DNA of 64,000 nucleotides. Origin: Cadophora sp. MPI-SDFR-AT-0126. Lineage: Eukaryota; Ascomycota; Leotiomycetes; Helotiales; Ploettnerulaceae. A program made the translations under genes and the position numbers. Numbering within the stretch: the stretch's first letter is position 1; every line of letters starts with the position of its first letter. This document shows positions 24,125 through 37,809 of this stretch, piece after piece. A model generated the notes under the pieces. The model saw only the letters and a program-made list of their open reading frames with translations, had not been told where the DNA came from and made no database searches. The stretch spans positions 930,001-994,000 of the forward strand of contig JAGMVK010000012.1 of assembly GCA_020747065.1 (NCBI GenBank), in the 5' to 3' direction.

Positions 24125-27100
24125 CCTTGAGGATGAATGAAAACCCTGGAAGTAAGTACGCTGAAGTACCTCTGTACGGTAAATTCGAAGGAGATGCCAG
24201 CCAGGACAGGGAAGAGACAAAAGACCAGAGAAACTAACCGCATTTTAAGGTTTAGTAGATGCAAGGGATCCATGTACGCTGGGATCTGACTGGCGTTGTG
24301 CTTGGCGATGACCTAACGACGGAGTTGCATGCATGCACGGAGGTATAATATGCCGATGTGCTGTTCATTAATTTACTCATCTCTTAGCCCCGTCCATACA
24401 GTACAGTACATGGTCAGCCCTTTGCCCTAATGAGGTAGCTCTTTGCGGGGGCGTTAGGAAGCGCAGGGCGTCCGTCCACTTGCAGGGCGTTATTTATGAT
24501 TTGACCTCAAATCGTTTGATCCTCTTTCTCTCCTCTTTCTCCTCGTTCTCCTCTTTTCCTGCCCGCCTGCCCTTACCCGAGTCACCCCTTTTCAGTTTGC
24601 TGCTTTCTCTCAGCTCGCCGAGGTCGTCTCCACCAACAAGCAAAACCAACCCCGCTTGTGCCATGATTCGTAATTTGGAATTCAGGGAAAGGAAAGGCAA
24701 AGTCTTGTGTTGAGGAAATCGCGATTATGCCTCAAGATCCCTTGGGAGGAGAAATCGAGTTTCGTCAGGAAGCCAGCATCTTTTACGTATTTTTGTGTGG
24801 GTTTGATTAATGGTGGCGCTGTGGTCGTCGGCCCGTCTTTTGATTCCCCCCTGGGAAGATCATAGAGGAGAAGTTCGAAATTTCGTCTCAGAAAGCTGGG
24901 GCACCGCACAAAATGCACTTTTGGGGGCCGCTGATTGGCACTCTCGGTCAGATGAATCAGGGATGGGTAGGTGAGGTTGGTTCTGGGCACAACTCGTTGG
25001 ATGAGGATACGAGAATGACAAGAAAACAATCGGAACCCGCCGCGGCATCGAATGGGTCGCCTGCCTTCGAGTGATCATGACTTTTGCCGTGGTCGTGGCG
25101 GTGGTGATGCCTTCATGCTCGTCTCCCCCATATACGATATCAAGCTTCAATCTAGCTGCATCTATCAGTTCGCCTCGTAGCTCGTTCGATCGTTGATCGC
25201 CCCTAAAAGCTGCCCTAATACAATCCCCTGCCTGTTTCCGCCTTTTTCATCTCACATCGCATGGCATTTCGATGAATCTCAGATGGGATTGTTTTAGCAA
25301 GTCTTGGCCTCCGAAAAGGGGGTCACTCCAACCGCCTGGAGCATGTAACTTAGCAGGGCTCTGCTAAGGTGCTGAATCCCATAACCGTTTTCGCGGGATC
25401 GGGTAGTCGATTTAACTAGTACAACTGCCACGACCGAGATCTGATCTGATCCAACTAACTAAAATAGATTGGACTACACTGGTACTGTATCAGCTTCGAA
25501 GATACGAAGAGTACCGCTAGCAAGGAATCACCTTCTATGTCAATGGCACGAAACGCTGAACGAAAAACAATGTCACCGTGTCTGCCAACCCTCTCCGGAA
25601 ATCGCCCACTTTTGAACAGCGGAACTGTGATGCCGCCAAGGGAAGATTCGAAAGCATTCCCCTCCTCATCCTTGCTCGCAAAATCTCCCGCTTCGTAATT
25701 TCATGAAAAAATCTGCCCGCCTTCCCGGTTGCTGTTTGAAGGAAGTGCCGGGCAATGTGCGGTCAACAGCCCCAATCAAGTGAATGTTGCGACTGATTGA
25801 TCAGCGCAAGAGGTTTTGTGCTGACATGAATCCGTCAGGCTCAATGGCTGGTCGGCTGTTGCGGATCTAGGGCTTGAAAACTTCTTTTACCACCAGAATT
25901 TTTGATTTCTTCTGTGCTGGCAATGATGGGGGCAGAGTAATTGCCAAGGATGGCAATATGATGTGGATGCCCCAAGACTTTCCCTGTCCCATGCCATCGA
26001 TTGAAAGGAAGAGGACTTTGGGGGGAGCCCGATTCAATCTCACGGAGCTGTTAATGGTAGGGGTGCATTGGTCCTCCCTCGATCATGCCCGCACCAGCCA
26101 CATCTACTCGGGTCGCTAAATACCATCCCCTTCGAGCGTCTGTCACAAGCTCGTGGTGTGCAAAGAGTAAAAGTATCCATAACTTGGTTCCGATCGCGTC
26201 TATTACAGACTGAAGCAGAAGGAAGGCTATCCTAGGAGACTTGGACCAAAGGGGTTTTTTTTTTCACTTCCCTCTATCGAACATTCTTACCATCGAACAA
26301 CCAGTGGCTGGCTTGCTGCCTAGCGCCTGTAGTGTTTCGGTACTCGTACGAGCCAGCCAAACCGATCAGTTCACATCAGTTCACACATCAGTTCACTTCG
26401 CTTAACCACCACCCAGTACTTTTGTTCAAGATGTTACGGCAACATCGAGAAAGCGGTCTGCAGACTTGACTTCTTTCTCGGAGATTCGGCAGCTCGGCAG
26501 CACGGCCAGAAATTTCTCTTCGTGCATATTCAATCAACGTCACCGCTTCGTTCGAATTGGCTGAGAGAGATCTTCACATACAAGGCACCTCTTCCTCGCT
26601 ACTTTCTCCTTCTTCCCCAGGCTGACAAGTCATCCCAACCCCTCATTCCCATGCACCAGAACCCCCCAAATATCATTCATTCCCTGTTGACGTTCTCGAC
26701 CTGGCCAAATAGAATGTGAACCCTTCTCCTGATGGATAGCAGGTAACAGATGCGGGCTTGCAGGCTGCAACAATGGATCTCGTCATTACTTTTAATAGGA
26801 CAGCACATGAATTTGTTGGGGTGGTGGCAGAGGAAGGAAATCGGAACGGCGAAATGATTCATCACCAACCATTTGTTTCTATTACCCTGCCTGCCTCTTC
26901 TCTTCCCTGCCTATAGATGAAAAGCGACTCGTGATTGCACGGGCAAGACAAGTCAGACGGCACTCAATTCTCGGGGAGGTAATCCGATGGGATCCTTCAA
27001 ACCCCCCTGGAGACAAGATGTGATTTGATGGCGAGCTCGATTCACACGACTCGATGCGCGCGTACAATTCCCTGGTTGGAAAAACGCAGAGCACCTGCAA

Positions 27101-30100
27101 TGGCTCGTCTCAACGTGGCCCCCCTGATTGATTTAATGCGGGTGCATTCTACTTCGTATCTGCTTCGAGGCATCACCACGCCCTCCTACCGCTGGCACAA
27201 CTCGCCCTTTTCCAGAGTATTCTCGCTTTCCCAGATGAGATCGATCTTGTTGCTGGAAGATGATCACAAGCTAAGTGTCGGTTGAATGTTGTCCAAATAA
27301 CCTCGCCATGTGCCCCTCCATTAGCTCTCCAGTAGTCGCCGCGGCCTCCCTGACGCTTGTCACTAATCACGATCTCGAAATCCACTACCCCACGATACAG
27401 TATCGAGGGAACAATTTTGGCTTCAAGTAAAATGCATAGAAGGCATCATCAAGTCTGATGTTAGTCGTCGGCTTTTGATTAATTGATCAAAAGGCTCATT
27501 CATTATATAAAACATTTCCAAACAGCAGGCACATTTTCTCTTCTCTTCTCCAAAAAGATCTGTCGTCGTCCACTTCCTCAAAACCGAGTCTTCCAAAGGG
27601 GTGATGGTCTCTCCCATGCATCTAGGTCGGCTACCCAAGCGTCCCCCCAAGTCCAACATCCATCCACTAATTCCACGCCACCTCCATCGCCAGCATCACT
27701 AGCTAGTGATCTGATAATTGCTTTGTTCGGGAATATAAGCTCCCGTGCTTGACAACCCACTCAGAGTTGTCCCAGTGGCAGTCGTAGTGTTCTCTCACGC
27801 CTTCCAGATACCAGATTCGCGGATCCAAGACTGGCCACTTGTCGGCATCAACAACGCTGGTCATCGGCAGTCAGGCCGGTCAGGTTCTTGGTCCTTTTGA
27901 GGCTTGCCAAGTAAATATCCCGTAATCCAGCCATCTCACAACTGTGCCCTGCTCCTTGCCCTACCCTGTCCGTCTACCTGGAGCGCTAGTCAAAGAGAAA
28001 GCTAGCCCGCCTTCCTGTGCAATCATTGTTCCCTCCTTCATACCGAAATCTGGAGCGTCACGTCCAGCAAGTCAACTCAACTTCGACCCTTCAGCCCATC
28101 GCTGCGTTGACGAACCTTCATCCAGCCTGTCTCTTGCCGCGAACACTACACTGTTCTCATTGCAGACGATATTGCCTGAAGTCCAGTACTATCCGCCCCA
28201 GGTCCCCAGCCACTAAGTCATTGTGTGCACGCAATTTTGGGCGTCGGCCAAAAAAGCAACCTTTACTCCACTGCCCAGCAGGAAAAAAAAGGGAAAAAAG
28301 ACGTCGCAAGCTTCTGATCTATCCTACCAGCGGCGATAACAATCGAAAGAAAAAGGTACTCGGTCAAGTGAACAAGACTTCCAAAGATACAAGCCGTTTC
28401 CAATCTCTTTCGAATCTGCACATGTACAATTTCTTGTACTAGCGTCTGGGCTTATTAGTTCTTCAGAGCTGGTTCCTAGCCCATCCCCCTCCCTCGGCTC
28501 GAAGTCAAACGACGCCAGCCCTTACTATCGTCAAGCATCACGCTAGAACTCGACACAAACGAGAGTAGACCATCCACATCGCACCAACGCGAACTCTGCC
28601 CCCCGCCGACGGACACTACAGTTATCGACACCAGCGACCGCGACCAAGTCCTCGACCGTACATCCGCTGGAGATTCTCCCTGACATAAACATTGGACGGA
28701 CAAAGAATAAGGTAGTGAGCCGCACGCTTGCGCAGGACCAAAAGAAACATCAGACGCGATAGTCTCGAGACCATCAGCGGCATCCAAACTCGCGACGACA
28801 CGCTTCTCCTCGAGTCGACACTCACTCCCCACGCCACGTAGAATCCCACGCTCTTGAGAAGCGAGGACAAGCGATCTGCCAGTGAAGGACCTGACCTGCT
28901 CGCACATTGTTTCGTGCGGAATTCTTTCCCTCAAGTCCCTCGCCACAGTTCACCTCGGATTTGAGATTGCGAGGTTTTAGAGTTCGGACTATCCCAATAC
29001 ATCCTGTTCTCGACCTTCCGTTACCTCATCATCGATTTCTCGAGCTGAAGGAAAGCTCCCTTCCGGATTGGCATCTTTCTTTTCACGCTGGAGCAAACGA
29101 AGAATTAATTCTCCGGAAATCCACATCAGGAAAGACTTGGAGAAGAACTCACGACTTAGTTCCAATCCGGACCCTCATTGATTTGAGCTAAACTCAAAAT
29201 CGAGATCTTAGTGGCCATCTTGCTCGGCCCAAAAGACTCCAGATCGAAGGCCAGTACGCAGTTGGCTGGCTGGATGGTAAACTAAGACACTAGCTGGACC
29301 GCACAACCACAGCGCCTTGGCCGCATCTGGTTTGGGCAGAGCATCTTGACGTAGATCTGCACCCGGACTGTGAGTGCTCCCTGTTTGAGTTTCGTTGGTT
29401 GCACACTACTGGGAGATCCAGACATCACTGGATCGGCATCTTCAGCACGAAAGCACTGCAAAGAAGGTTCAAGCAAAGCAAAAGTGCACTCACTCACTCT
29501 GCTGCTGCTTGGGACATCCCGGGAGCCTGTCGAGCAAATTATTGCCCATTAATTCGGAGCCCCTGACTGACAGTTCAGTTGAAAGCTAGAGCGGTTACTA
29601 TTCCCCTTCTTGCTGAGCAGACAAGAGAGAGCCCGGCAGAACCCTGAATTTTGGAAGTCGCGCGCCGACACTTACTACTGACACTGGCACTGGCACCACT
29701 GGCACCACTCACTACCGCTGGGAAACTTCCGTCCGTCCACCTTTCTACCTGGTGCCTGCGTGCTGTGCTTGTTTTCCGCCAGCGACCTCCCCCTACTCAT
29801 CATACCAAACCAAACCAGACCAAACCAGACCAAAGCCACACACACACTCATCGCCTTTCCACCCCAGGCCCACTGGACTTGCGGACACCTACCAAGCACA
29901 CCCACACCCTCCTAAAGTACCCTGCAGAGATCCATCCCTGCTCTATCTTCCCTGCATCCTGGCCCTGGCCCCTGCACTTGCTGCACCTTTTGCACCTGCA
30001 CCTGCACATCCATCTTTCTTCTCCTCCTTCGACGACCCACACGCACTACTCACACTCACACTCGCACCTTCCACCACGCACCCAACCACCCACCCACCCA

Positions 30101-30409
30101 CGTCAAGGATCCATCTTTCCATCCTTCCTTCCATCCATCCATCCATCCTACCATCTCCCCATCTGCGCTCGATTTGCCGCTTTGCCGCTTACGGACGGGG
30201 TCTTCCAGCTTCACTACTTCACTACAGTGGGGACCTATTACGCTGTTCTTGCATCAACCATACGCCACCACGCCACACTAGCGCTGCATCGGGACAAGCG
30301 CGGAAAGGAAGATTGACCTAAAATTTCACACGGCCCCTCGAGTTAATCCTCTCTCGGCCACAAGTCTCTTGCATCTCATCCAACACCTTTGACTTTGTGG
30401 ATCGTGAGT

Positions 30410-30432
30410 GAGTGAGCGAGCGAGCGAGCGAG
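30410..30432. repeat. GAGY tandem run in CON7 upstream region
   Basis: Tandem four-base units gtgagtgagcgagcgagcga. A CATC run (catccatccatccatcc, ~30131-30149) and a CTATC run (~30846-30863) lie nearby. All sit in the probable long leader of CON7. Confidence 0.75.
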
Positions 30433-31228
30433 TGATTGTTGTGCGGACGTCTCCAGGAGCTGCTCTGGTTATATTGTGGTTGTGTGCGATTTATAAACCC
30501 ACACAATCGCAATTGTGGTTGTGGTTCAGCAAAGAAGTGATTGTGTCATTCACCACTCACTCATTCTTTCGCCGAGTTCATCTCTAGACTCGACAAAATC
30601 GCAGTGACGAAGTTCGCTTCTTAGTTCGATTTCGCCTACTGGACTCTCCTCTTCTCGACTCGACTCGAACCCGACTCGACTGTCTCTCGCACTTTCCTCC
30701 TCCCCATCCTTTAAAACTCACGCCGCGCCCCCTTCGATCTTCACCTGCCGCAAACTAAGACAACGCATCCTTGCAATTCCAAAAAGCCCCCCCTCCGCTG
30801 GTGGCTGTTGCATCCCTTTCCGGCGAACTTCTAAGAACGCGACTATCCTATCCTATCCTATCCTTCAAGCTACGATCACCTCGCAGCACGAGCGACCGAG
30901 CCAGCAAGCAGCAAACAAGTAACCACTGCCCTAAAAAGACAAGGTGATCTCCAAGGCCGCGGCAGCACGAGAACCCACCACAGGGAACACCACATCTTAG
31001 GCGCATCGGTACCTGTCGCCGAAGATATCTTTTGGCCTGCCCACGTCCGACGTCGAACCTGCACTACTCCTCCTACCTACCTACCTTGCCCTTCGTTCAT
31101 CATCGTTGTTCGTTCCTGCCCTACCGCACGAGAATCGAAGCACTGTCAAAAGAACGTACCCTACCGCCCACACCGTCGAGCCGATCATCGACTAGCGACG
31201 ACCCCCTCCAAAACCCCGGAGCCGTAGT

Positions 31229-33150
31229 ATGTCCTTGGTCTCCCAGCATCTTTCAGACAACAACACCAACTCATTACTTTCAAGTACAGAATTCGACGAT
31301 ACTTCCGACGAATCCAGCAACCCCTTCACCGAAGCAGCATTGAGCAAGCTTCTCGGGGTCTCCGCCAATTCGTCTCGCCGTTCTATGGACAGAGGTGCAA
31401 CACAGTACTCGCAGTCAGGTTTGCACTCACCGTTCCAACACCCGTTCCAACACGCGTTCAAAGACGCTCAGTCTGAAGAAGAATCCGCAGATCACGCGTC
31501 TGCTGCGCATTACACGCCCGAAGTTCGATCGAACAACTACTCGACCTCCGCGACCCCTACCTCCGAGTACGGTATCTACCCTACTTCGGCGCGCTCAGGT
31601 TCTTTTCCAGAACACATACAACGCCAGTATCATCCATCCAGCAACCACAACGGTAGCAACGGAGGAGGTATGGCTCAACCAACAAGTCCGTCACTGCCTT
31701 TGCAAGATGGTCGCAACCATCACAACACTCAAATCAAGTCTGACCAGGATGTTCCTATAGATCCATCCATTGCTGCGTCCAGCCCGACCTACCCCCAACA
31801 CAACGGCCAATACAGCCCATACCCTCAACAAGGTGATATGTCGCACGGCTATCCTCAGCACCCCGCCGGCGGCGCCATGTACACACAACCTCGACCCGAC
31901 TGGGCTGGCTATGCCGGAGGACAACACCCCATGCACGGCGGATATCCGGTCAGTGGAGCCCAGACACCTACCTCTGCAGCCCCTGCTGGAGCGCGTCCTG
32001 GTCAAGTAAGCCTTTCTGATTCGTCTCAACCCTCAGCTGCAAGGCCATTAGGAGTGAGCGGGTGTTCTTGGTCGCGCTGCAATGCGCGTCGAAGTCCACA
32101 CGAGCGATTGTCAACTAGTGTTTGATGCGCTTGGCCGCGCGCGAGAAGTCTCGACGCGTCGAGTCCAGAACGACGTACCTCCTGAGCTTTTGGAGAATAG
32201 CTATCTAACAGCAACTTTCACAGGTTTACTCGTTTGTCCCCATTCCCGGTGCTCAGCAACACAAACGTCCCCGCAGGAGATACGAGGAAATCGAGCGCAT
32301 GTACAAGTGCGGCTGGAATGGTTGCGAAAAGGCCTATGGCACATTGAACCACTTGAACGCCCACGTAACCATGCAGTCACATGGTCAGAAGCGCACTCCT
32401 GAAGGTATGTTTAATCTGTTTTCATTTCCCCATTGTTTGGGATTCGATGTCGAGATTGTCGTTGGATGCGTAGGGGCGCGGCGCGCTTGTTGCGATGCGA
32501 CTCTTCGAAATGCAGTTGCGCCACGATGCATATGTTGGTTTTCAATTGCGCTTGTAAATAGCCCGATATCCTAGTCGGTTCTCCATGATACGCGGGATGA
32601 TTTTCGTTGGCGTTGGAGCTAGGTCAGACTGGGACTGGGGATAGCCTCACTTGATCGGAAGCTAGCATGGGTCGACCAAAGTTTCGGGAATCTTTGTGTA
32701 ACATGAACACGCTAACACACCACGCTTATTAGAGTTCAAAGAAATCCGCAAGGAATGGAAGGCTCGCAAGAAGGAGGAGGAGAACCAACGCAAGGCTGAG
32801 GACGAACGTGCTAGAGCCACCGTGGTCCCTGCTGATGGTCAGAACTCGTCCGACAACCCTCCTGCTGGCTACCAACAACCAGGTCGATCTGTTCAGCTCC
32901 CACCCATTGGTTATCAACCCGGTGCCCAGGTCCCTGGCCAGTACCAGGCTCCATCCGGCGGCGTTCAACAGCTTCAAGGCTATGGTGGCGAGAATCATCT
33001 TCAGTACTCTGGCTACCCAGCATCTCCATATGGTGCACCAAACCAGATGTATAACCAACGTCATTACACCCTCGTTTTTGATTCTGGGGGAGAATGATGC
33101 TAACTTGCTCTATAGATAACGGTGGCCCAGCTCCCAAGTATGAACACTAA
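31229..33150 (+). CDS. CON7: CON7-type C2H2 zinc-finger transcription factor
   Basis: Nuclear regulator. In plant-pathogenic ascomycetes, CON7 controls conidium and infection-structure morphogenesis. Exons are 31229-32005, 32224-32404, 32733-33059 and 33116-33150 (439 aa). Residues 1-259 are disordered, rich in Ser, Gln, Pro, Gly and His. Exon 2 holds the family core: VYSFVPIPGAQQHKRPRRRY, then one C2H2 finger MYKCGWNGCEKAYGTLNHLN followed by AHVTMQSHGQKRTPE. Exon 3 continues EFKEIRKEWKARKKEEE, a basic helix, then a Gln/Gly/Tyr-rich tail. Introns 1 and 2 are long for this window (218 and 328 nt; branch gctaacac at 32711). The third donor, aac-caa-c|GTCATT, is weak but is the only one that joins in phase to NGGPAPKYEH-stop; its branch tgctaac is perfect. 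If that intron is retained, the protein would end at 33097. Family call is firm. Confidence 0.93.
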
Positions 33151-35713
33151 GCTCGGCATCTTCCTTTCCTCGTCCACCAGCATTATTGCGGAAAAGTTCA
33201 GAGCTTTTTGGTCAATCCTGGACTCACGGAGGATACCTGGATTGCTTCATATTTCTATCCCCACGCGTGTATCATATGGGTTGCTGCCTACCTGTATTTG
33301 ACTGAGTCACTTGTCGCGTTTCCTCGATTCTTAGATGTCTTTCGATCCGGTTCGGCAACGAAAACGATTTGCATGGCTTGATGAACTTTCCATTCTCGTC
33401 GACGGTCAATTGGGAGGTGGTTGGTTGCATTATGCGGATCTTCTGCGGCGTCGTTCGGATCTTCACTTTCGGGGTCATGACACTGACGAGCTGGGACTTT
33501 TTTGACTTTGTTTGGGGGAGGTTTCGGGCCACGGCTAATGATCCCCTTCTATTCGACGTCTGGGTCTTGCGGCTACCCGACTTTTCTTTAATCGTCTTTG
33601 TGTGCTTTCGTTTTCTTCATTTTTGCAAAAATTCATCTGGCTGCATACACGGGGGTCACATTACTCATGGCAGAGGGGTGTTGGTTGATCGTGGGGAACT
33701 TGCTATAGCTTTCATGCATGCATGGTTCACGCACCAGAAGGAGCAAGTAGCAGCAGCAGCAGAAGACGCGGAAATTAATACGAGCATTAAAATAAAGGGC
33801 AGTGTGTTTTATGTGTGACTTTGGTGACATGTCAGCATTCATTGATGACCATGGGCTATTGAGGGGCGTCAAGTGTTGCCATGAGTACTCCGGGAGAAAT
33901 AGTCCACTCTCATAACTCTAAACATCTAAGCCTCCCAGCAGGCGTAAGGAACCAGCACTAGCACCAAGGCCAGGAGAATTCATCCGCCCCCGCGTTTTCG
34001 TATGTGGATCCACAACGCAAGTTTTCGTGCTATCTCAAGCGCTTCGATATCGTGACACGGCGTCTGGGTATGGTGAGAGCGATGTTTTGGAGCGGGTCGT
34101 GGGAGGGATGATAGATGGAACTAGCTGGGAAGAAGATAAGTGGTAGGGTGCGAGTGTAACTTTGGTGAATTAGTTGGGACTGCGGAGCTGCATCTTCTTA
34201 TCAGGGTTTAGTAGCCATGGTGGATATGCTTGTGGTTGTTTTGTTTTGTTTTGGGTTTCGTTGGGTTTCGGTTGGGGTCAAGATTTGTGATTTTTTTTTA
34301 TCATGGGGAAGGAAGTTAGTTGTTGGAAAGTTGCTGGACAGGTTCTGCACGGTTGTCCTGCTGAGTGGTAAGGTGTATGGGTTTGGCTAGTGATGGAGGA
34401 AGGGAGAATGAGGTTGGACGTGATGTTTCTGATGATGAAGATTGCTGGTTAGACTCAGCATGGCAAACGGGACATCTAACAGGAAGAGCAAGGATGATTG
34501 TGCCCTGCCGGTGTCTTTCAGAGGAGAGTCCCAAATTGTGCAAGAAGTGTAAATTGGAATGGATTTCATGCTCAATAAACCGTTTGTTGTGAAGTGTGAG
34601 TCTAATCCACGCTGGCACAATGAGGCTTCAGGAGCTGAAACTGCTTTCGGCGCTCTACATCTTGGTTTACATTCTATTCTGTCACTTCACTCTATTCTTG
34701 ATCCTTAAATAAACATCCGAGAGACGTATTCACTGTGGCGATAGATGGGCTAAGAAAGCAAGATCTGGTGAAGTCAGGCATGCGTCTTAGAAAATAAATT
34801 TGCTATCTACAAAGGCGGCTTTCTCGGGGCTGGTGCGTGGGGAATGTTGTTTGGTTTGGGCTGACATAGGTTCTAGGTAATGGTGTAGAATCTTGATGCT
34901 GCTCCTTCAGCTGCGTTTGCACAGTAGTTGTCAAGTTTAAATATATGCGAATTGGGAAAGAGAACGGCTGCTCACCAGGATCTTCTGGTGGTCTTGCCAC
35001 TATATTGTGAATGGCGAGCAGTGAGAAGAAGGCTTGTGTACCTCGAGCTCCTGCGAAGGTGACACATGCAAAAGCTACACAGCCTCTCTCCTTCACGGTC
35101 TATGTTTGCGGTCCGCTCCTTCTGTTGAAATGTTATTTGAATGCTGGCTTCAATGCAATGTTTGACAGGTGAGCTTATGCATGCTCCTACCTGCCCACCA
35201 CGGTCCCAGTACCGACTTGGGTTCTACACTTGAGGTTGGCAGCAGCCCTTTTCACCTATTCGGTCGGTATCGCTTGCTATTCGTCCGACTACCTTCACTC
35301 ATTAGTTGCCAATGCGAGATAGAAGAAAGGCGATGCAGTTTCAGACTTCTTGCTCTTACTTTCCTTTCTGCGTCGAAATTTGACTTGACGCGGGAGCGAT
35401 GCGGCACTCCCACCAACTTCTCTGAAGGACGTCTCCATAAGCGCTACCCAATTCGCTGAGGAAGTACTTGGACATCATGTTACTTACTCTTAGCTTAAAT
35501 TAAAGAAGCAGTTACTTACGTCTATAAACTAAAACGGAACTACCCGAGTAGCGAAAGGAAAAATAATCCTGAGTCTGGAGGAATCTAGCTTGAAGCCTGA
35601 GGCAGCATATCTGCTGGATTATGCTTGGCAGACAGCCGTGGACCTCTTCACAAGCCGTAGCCTACACTACGGCGTTAAACACACCAAGGTCTGACGACGA
35701 CTGTTTCAAAAGG
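33151..35713. other. 2.6-kb intergenic region
   Basis: Probably CON7 3' UTR for the first several hundred bases (T-rich; a 149-codon ORF at 33369-33818 is judged spurious). Short minus-strand ORFs at 34316-34620 and 34803-35096 have no domain; the latter has a weak splice-like context. From 35460 the composition turns AT-rich (cttagcttaaattaaagaag), marking the edge of the HET-gene island. No RNA gene was seen. Confidence 0.4.
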
Positions 35714-37809
35714 ATGCCACTCTGTCAAAGGTGTACCTCGGCGATAGAAGAAGTCTACTCGCAAGGCCATGATCACAGGTGTACCAAAGCTGTGAAGATC
35801 CAACTTCCAGTTTTCTCGCAATATGATGTTCGGAGCTGTTGGGCATGTCTCAAGTTCTCGAAATGGTTGGAATCTGAGCATCCCAGTCTCTTTGGCAGCT
35901 GGAAAACGGAAATGTTGGGTGTAGAATTCTCCCATCATGGCTCCATTGTGCTCTCAAAACGGAGCAACTTACCAGCGCGTTTGTTGGTAGGCATCGGATT
36001 GGACAAAATCTCCGACGACGATGAATGCTGTGTGCTTGACCTAGCTCTTATTCCTCCAGATGGTATTGTTAATCCGAGGACATAACAACACTCTGGTCTT
36101 GGGCTGATAATAAACTAGACTTAGCAGTCCAGAGCGGTGTTGTGCATTCAATCTCACCACCTGGCTCATTTAACCTCCCACTGCTCAAAGAGTGGATCGA
36201 TACATGCAGGAAGAGACACAAACAGTGCAACAAGGAAACAGAGAATTGGTATCCCACCCGGCTTCTTCACATCACATCGGGCGGCCAGAAGGTCAGACTG
36301 GTCATTTCACAAGACCATGCTCCAAAAGGTCAATATATAACATTAAGTCACCGCTGGGGAAAAATCGAATCCACGAAACTCCAGACATCTAACATGGCAC
36401 AGCTACAGAGGGACGTTGCTGTTCCTGATCTCCCCCTTGCTTTTCAGGACGCTATCAAGGTTGCAGTTTCCTTGGAAATTCAGTACCTTTGGATTGATGC
36501 TTTATGCATCAAGCAGGACGAAGACGAGCGCTCCGACTGGGAAATCGAGTCTCGAATCATGGGTAAAGTGTATGCAAATGCATTCCTTAATATTTCTGCG
36601 ACGTTAGCTGTCGACGGCAGTGAAAGGCTTTTCCATAATCAAGGGTATGACGCACTTGGCCTGTCCGAAATTAAGTTTAAGATGAGAGGCAAGGAAAAGC
36701 AAATAAGTTTACTAGATGGAGATATATGGACGGATGAAATCTCCAACGCTCCTCTCAACAGTCGGGGTTGGGTTTTCCAAGGACGTTTTCTAGCTCAGAG
36801 AGTACTGCATTTCGGTACGAGACAGCTAGGATGGGAATGCCGCCAGTCAACAGCATTAGAAATGTTTCCGAGGGGATTGCCAGCCAGCCTAGGAAATGCT
36901 GTATCAAAGGCATCGGTCCATGCCCGGCTCGTGAGAATAGCGCGCCATACAGGCCGTAGCTCAGTCGGAGATTGGCTGACTACGTGGCAAGACATCGTCG
37001 AAAGATATTCCCAATGTCTCTTCACATTTGGCGAAGACAAGTTGATAGCATTTGCGGGTATTGGCGCCAGTATCTCAAGCCTTGTTAGTACTGAACTTGT
37101 TGCTGGAATGTTGGAGAAGTCGTTAATTTACGACTTGGCATGGTGGCGTTGGGCGGAAGACAGAGAGCTATCCCCGCTGAGGAACACTTCTTTCCGTGCG
37201 CCTAGTTGGTCTTGGATGTCAGTTGATGGCCAGATAAACTTCCCAGGCGACATTTCTGGATTGAAAGGAGTTCAAACATTTTTGGAAAACATCGAAATTA
37301 TCCGTGATCATAACGACTTGTACGGCACAAATAGTCGTCTAAGACTCTGGGGCGTCTGTATCCCACTAAAGGTAGAATGGTCCGAAGAAGTTATCATCAA
37401 CTTTTCGTTCCCTGCGCTACCCGAGTGTCAATTTACGGTGGATGGTAGTCCACGAGGGTCAAGCATCTGCTGTGAAATCCCAATGGAACAAATGCGCGAT
37501 CTGGTACAACGAAGCCGTATCCTACTTCTGCCTCTTTTCTCGACGCCGTACTATTTTAACGGCATTCTGATTACTAGCATTCAAGGAAGGGGCTTGCACA
37601 GGCGGATTGGAGCAATTGAAATCCCAGTTATGGAGGAGTCGGCCCACGTCAGCAAGAGAGAAAATGTTAGAGAGGATAATCAAATGGAACTGTGGCTAAG
37701 AGATATAAGAGAAACGGAGACGGGTTTCACAAGGTTCTACAACTACACAGCTCTTCGGCTTATTGAGTACATACAGAGTTCTGCGTGTCGAAATATCGAG
37801 ATTTCATAG
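35714..37809 (+). CDS. HET-domain (heterokaryon incompatibility) protein
   Basis: Exons are 35714-36062 and 36119-37809 (679 aa). Intron 36063-36118 (56 nt) has donor GTATTG, branch gggctgataa and acceptor CTAG, and is phase 1. The HET domain (PF06985 type) begins GQYITLSHRWG and continues LPLAFQDAIKVAVSLEIQYL, WIDALCIKQDEDERSDWEIE and YANAFLNISATLAVDGSERLF. RGWVFQGRFLAQRVLHFG follows. The C-terminal half includes FRAPSWSWMSVDG, common in these proteins. The start at 35714 (MPLCQRCTS) fits the cysteine-containing N-termini of the family; an upstream in-frame ATG at 35621 would add 31 residues. HET proteins can trigger cell death after non-self recognition, but most paralogues are untested. 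AT-rich flanks suggest an accessory island. Confidence 0.92.

Larger units (their letters stand above)
20056..31228. other. 11-kb gene-poor region ending in the CON7 leader
   Basis: No gene with a recognisable domain on either strand; ORFs rarely exceed 120 codons. Longer ones at 22406-22768, 28476-28946 and 29651-30316 lie in skewed pyrimidine-rich or repetitive sequence. Visible content: a 25-bp direct repeat (22125-22201), palindromes (23068-23177), a CT-rich tract at 24515-24620, a GCCA tandem run near 24095-24122, and three CAGTTCAC units near 26367-26396. From about 29600 to 31228 the sequence is C/T-rich, with CATC and GAGC microsatellites. The last 3 kb looks like promoter and long leader of CON7. 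Unannotated noncoding RNAs are possible. Confidence 0.5.

Noticed and set aside
29651..30321. Long ORFs of 221 and 189 codons
   Set aside because: They run through repetitive C/A/T-rich sequence, are open in two frames at once, and encode low-complexity His/Pro/Thr runs; likely leader or promoter DNA.
33369..33818. 149-codon ORF downstream of CON7
   Set aside because: Phe/Val-rich translation of T-rich 3' UTR; no family resemblance.
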